Below are positions 6,926 to 8,749 of a stretch of 8,749 nt of DNA, one piece after another. Both the position numbers and the translations under genes were made by a program. Origin of the DNA: Gammaproteobacteria bacterium (GTDB taxonomy: Bacteria > Pseudomonadota > Gammaproteobacteria > UBA6429 > Thiohalophilaceae). The stretch's first letter is position 1. Every line of letters begins with the position of its first letter. The notes below the pieces were generated by a model. It had not been told where the DNA came from. It saw nothing but the letters and a program-made list of their open reading frames with translations, and ran no database searches. Where the stretch lies: NCBI GenBank assembly GCA_003233255.1, contig QILH01000206.1:1-8749 (forward strand), in the 5' to 3' direction.

Positions 6926-8117
6926 GAACAATACCCTTAAAATGACGCGAGAGTTCTTCTGCATTTAATTTGCAAGAATCATAATCTGCTCCGCACGTCA
7001 AAAACCAGCCGAGAATATCATTATTATTTCGAATCTCGCCGATTACGTCTCCTATTTCTTTATTTATAAATATTTCAAGGACACCGGGTTGTTTCATTAA
7101 TTCATTTCGGTTATCTATTCCTTGAAATACTCCGGGACCAGAATCGAGTATTTCCCAACGCACCACTTGCTGACGTGAATAAAATGAATTTTCCAACTCA
7201 CATTTTATATCATTAGCTCGATTCGGTAATAAATACCGCATATATTCAAGTAACGGAAACCACTTACCGGTATAAGGCAAAACATTCGAACTTGCGAGAT
7301 CACCATGAAAACGTAAGCATACTTCATTAGTTTTTGCGATCCCCTCCTTAGTAAAGAATACATCGCTTTTTAACGGCCCGGTAACCAGACCCGCTGCTTC
7401 GCCAATACATTGTAAAGAATCGAAACACATATTTTGTTGAGCCTGACTCAAACAGGAAGGAGAATAACCATAAATCGGGTAGCAAAGTGGATAGTCAGAG
7501 AAAAAACGGTCACTGATCCCGGCAGGATAAAATTCACCCTCAACAAAAAACCCGTTTACATCATGCTGGGTCCCGCTGAGTAATTCCTCTACCAGAATAT
7601 CATCAATTTTATTCCTAAATTCGTGTTGATATTTACGCAGTTCCTGGATATCTGAGATATGCTGAACGCCATATGCGCCGGAAGCTACAACTGGTTTTAC
7701 GATAACTGGATAATCCAAAACAAGAGAATCCACATCTTCCAATTTCGTGCGAATCCCATTTGCTGTAGATATATTATTTTCTTCGAAAAATAATTTCATT
7801 AAATATTTATCAATGAAAATTTCCGAGTCGACAGTAAGCAGTTTACGCCCAAATAGTTTTTCATTTATTTGATGCGCAGATTTAATTCCAAAATCGTTAC
7901 CACAATAAGCAATCACCACTGAATCAAATTTGGAAACAGCTTCACTCAAGGCGTCCGTATCAACTGCAGAAATATTTATAAAATGATCACTATATTTTCG
8001 CATTTTGCACTCAGGATTAATGTCAGACAGTATTATATCGAAACCTGATTTCTTTAGGGCCAGAAAACTATTTTTAGCCCATGGCGACCCTCCGATAATT
8101 AAAATTCTGTCAGGCAT
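6918..8117 (-). CDS. ATP-grasp domain carboxylate-amine ligase
   Basis: A 399-residue protein with CarB/PurK/biotin-carboxylase-type ATP-grasp architecture. Enzymes of this fold activate a carboxylate as acyl-phosphate and join it to an amine or other nucleophile. The N-terminal Rossmann-like pre-ATP-grasp domain begins ILIIGGSPW (residues 5-13). DKYLMKLFF (103-111) marks the start of the ATP-grasp domain, YPVIVKP (136-142) supplies the nucleotide-binding Lys, VEELLSG (176-182) the lid/adenine region, and NEVCLRFHGD (264-273) the metal and phosphate residues Glu265 and Arg269, with Cys267 where Asn is common. The ATG at 8117 was chosen because it overlaps the upstream stop by 8 bases (ATGCCTGA) and starts just before the Rossmann strand; a TTG at 8126 would add three residues. 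The cytosolic ligase probably attaches an amino acid or similar group to a sugar intermediate or its precursor, but the substrate is inferred only from neighbours. Confidence 0.85.
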   Translation of the reverse strand: MPDRILIIGGSPWAKNSFLALKKSGFDIILSDINPECKMRKYSDHFINISAVDTDALSEAVSKFDSVVIAYCGNDFGIKSAHQINEKLFGRKLLTVDSEIFIDKYLMKLFFEENNISTANGIRTKLEDVDSLVLDYPVIVKPVVASGAYGVQHISDIQELRKYQHEFRNKIDDILVEELLSGTQHDVNGFFVEGEFYPAGISDRFFSDYPLCYPIYGYSPSCLSQAQQNMCFDSLQCIGEAAGLVTGPLKSDVFFTKEGIAKTNEVCLRFHGDLASSNVLPYTGKWFPLLEYMRYLLPNRANDIKCELENSFYSRQQVVRWEILDSGPGVFQGIDNRNELMKQPGVLEIFINKEIGDVIGEIRNNNDILGWFLTCGADYDSCKLNAEELSRHFKGIVHE

Positions 8118-8749
8118 GCATACCAAGCCTGTCTAACAATCTCCTTGAATCTGAATGAGATAGAGAAAACATCCACTGTTCTCTACCTGTCGACGCAACA
8201 ATTTTTCGTCTATTTACAACCTCCATATCAGACATTAAACTCCAATCTGAAAACACATGATCATATAGTGCCCAATGCGACATAACATTATTTTCATCTG
8301 GCCACGCTTTTTTTTTGTCATTTTGTGAGCTATTTATCCATCTATCTAACATACCTTCTATACTACCTGTTGCGCCTTCTGATAATAAAAATATATTTTC
8401 ACCACCGAAGTCCAAGTGCATTTCAATTGGGTACAAATCATCTCCATCCACCCTAAGGGAGATCGATAAAGGCGCATTCACTACCCCCAACGATTTTATA
8501 AACACCTCTAGTAATTGAATAAGTTTCGTTTCCAAAAAAATGTTATTTAATACAACTGAACAAAAACCAACATTGGTAACTCTATCATTATGTAAATTGA
8601 TTTCTTCGATAAATGCTCTACTCACTACATTTCCGTGCCTGACTAAAGCGAGAACAATCAAATCCTTACCACGTGAAATATAGGACTCTACTAAAAGTTT
8701 TCCGTTACTTGATGTCGAAAAATCTAAATGCGGAACATTAAATGAATCG
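8110..8749 (-). CDS. ATP-grasp-like protein, C-terminal part (5' end outside window)
   Basis: The frame stays open to the window edge: upstream of a possible TTG at 8661 the same frame continues for 29 codons to base 8748 without a stop. I therefore read this as the last 212 residues of a longer protein, not a 183-residue gene. The visible part resembles the C-terminal half of an ATP-grasp ligase: KLLVESYISRGKDLIVLALV (about residues 17-36) matches the strand that carries the lid Glu and is followed by a turn and another strand. YPIEMHLDFGGE (about 107-118) sits where the metal-binding E-x-N-x-R-x-GG motif is expected. Here Asn is replaced by His and Arg by Asp, so a normal catalytic role is uncertain. 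A 9-base A tract lies in the coding strand at 8308-8316. The 3' end overlaps the next ATP-grasp gene by 8 bases. The family call is moderate; the substrate is unknown. Confidence 0.5.
   Translation of the reverse strand, partial: DSFNVPHLDFSTSSNGKLLVESYISRGKDLIVLALVRHGNVVSRAFIEEINLHNDRVTNVGFCSVVLNNIFLETKLIQLLEVFIKSLGVVNAPLSISLRVDGDDLYPIEMHLDFGGENIFLLSEGATGSIEGMLDRWINSSQNDKKKAWPDENNVMSHWALYDHVFSDWSLMSDMEVVNRRKIVASTGREQWMFSLSHSDSRRLLDRLGMHA

Noticed and set aside
5726..6964. Longer methyltransferase-fusion start at 6964
   Set aside because: It would overlap the upstream gene by 47 bases without a ribosome binding site, while ATG at 6925 has AAGGG eight bases upstream and begins at the first domain strand.
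8110..8661. A complete 183-residue gene starting with TTG at 8661
   Set aside because: The frame is open for another 29 codons to the window edge and these codons encode a plausible ATP-grasp strand, so the real start lies outside.

Overview
This window appears to be one continuous minus-strand operon segment of nine genes, read from the high-coordinate end to the low. Eight genes are complete and the first is cut by the window edge. Coding density is close to 100%: the largest gap is 25 bases and most neighbours overlap or abut. I see no promoter, terminator, tRNA, rRNA, IS element or CRISPR array. The moderately A+T-rich DNA, ordinary Shine-Dalgarno sites and the kind of genes present fit a Gram-negative bacterium, perhaps a gammaproteobacterium. 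That placement is a guess.

Layout in transcription order: (1) C-terminal part of an ATP-grasp-like protein (8749-8110, partial); (2) a complete ATP-grasp ligase (8117-6918); (3) a fusion of a degenerate SpsF-type nucleotidyltransferase domain with a SAM-dependent methyltransferase (6925-5726); (4) and (5) the N-terminal (ThDP-binding) and C-terminal (pyrimidine-binding/transketolase-C) halves of a split transketolase (5708-4842 and 4861-3863); (6) a FabG-like short-chain dehydrogenase/reductase (3863-3111); (7) a second complete ATP-grasp ligase (3107-1881); (8) a short NeuB-family sialic/nonulosonic acid synthase without the usual C-terminal SAF domain (1884-1033); (9) a PseG-like GT-B-fold protein (1007-15).

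The content points to a surface-sugar locus (O-antigen, capsule or flagellin glycan) that makes a modified sialic-acid-like 2-keto sugar acid. NeuB-family enzymes join phosphoenolpyruvate to an aldose, PseG-like enzymes process nucleotide-sugar precursors, and SpsF-like domains are related to CMP-sugar synthetases. The unusual part is the core of split transketolase, SDR and ATP-grasp directly upstream of the synthase. It suggests that a two-carbon ketol unit is transferred and the product reduced, with amide-forming ATP-grasp ligases and a methyltransferase adding decorations. The substrate and product cannot be read from the sequence. Several enzymes carry telling departures from their families: a His-to-Ala change in the transketolase donor site, lost catalytic motifs in the SpsF domain, no SAF domain and a changed EKH motif in the synthase, and replaced ligand residues in the first ATP-grasp-like protein. 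Together these make the locus a candidate for an uncharacterised sugar-acid pathway.

The usual companions (NDP-sugar dehydratase, aminotransferase, acetyltransferase, canonical CMP-sugar synthetase, glycosyltransferase, flippase) are absent from the window and, if the pathway needs them, must lie outside it.
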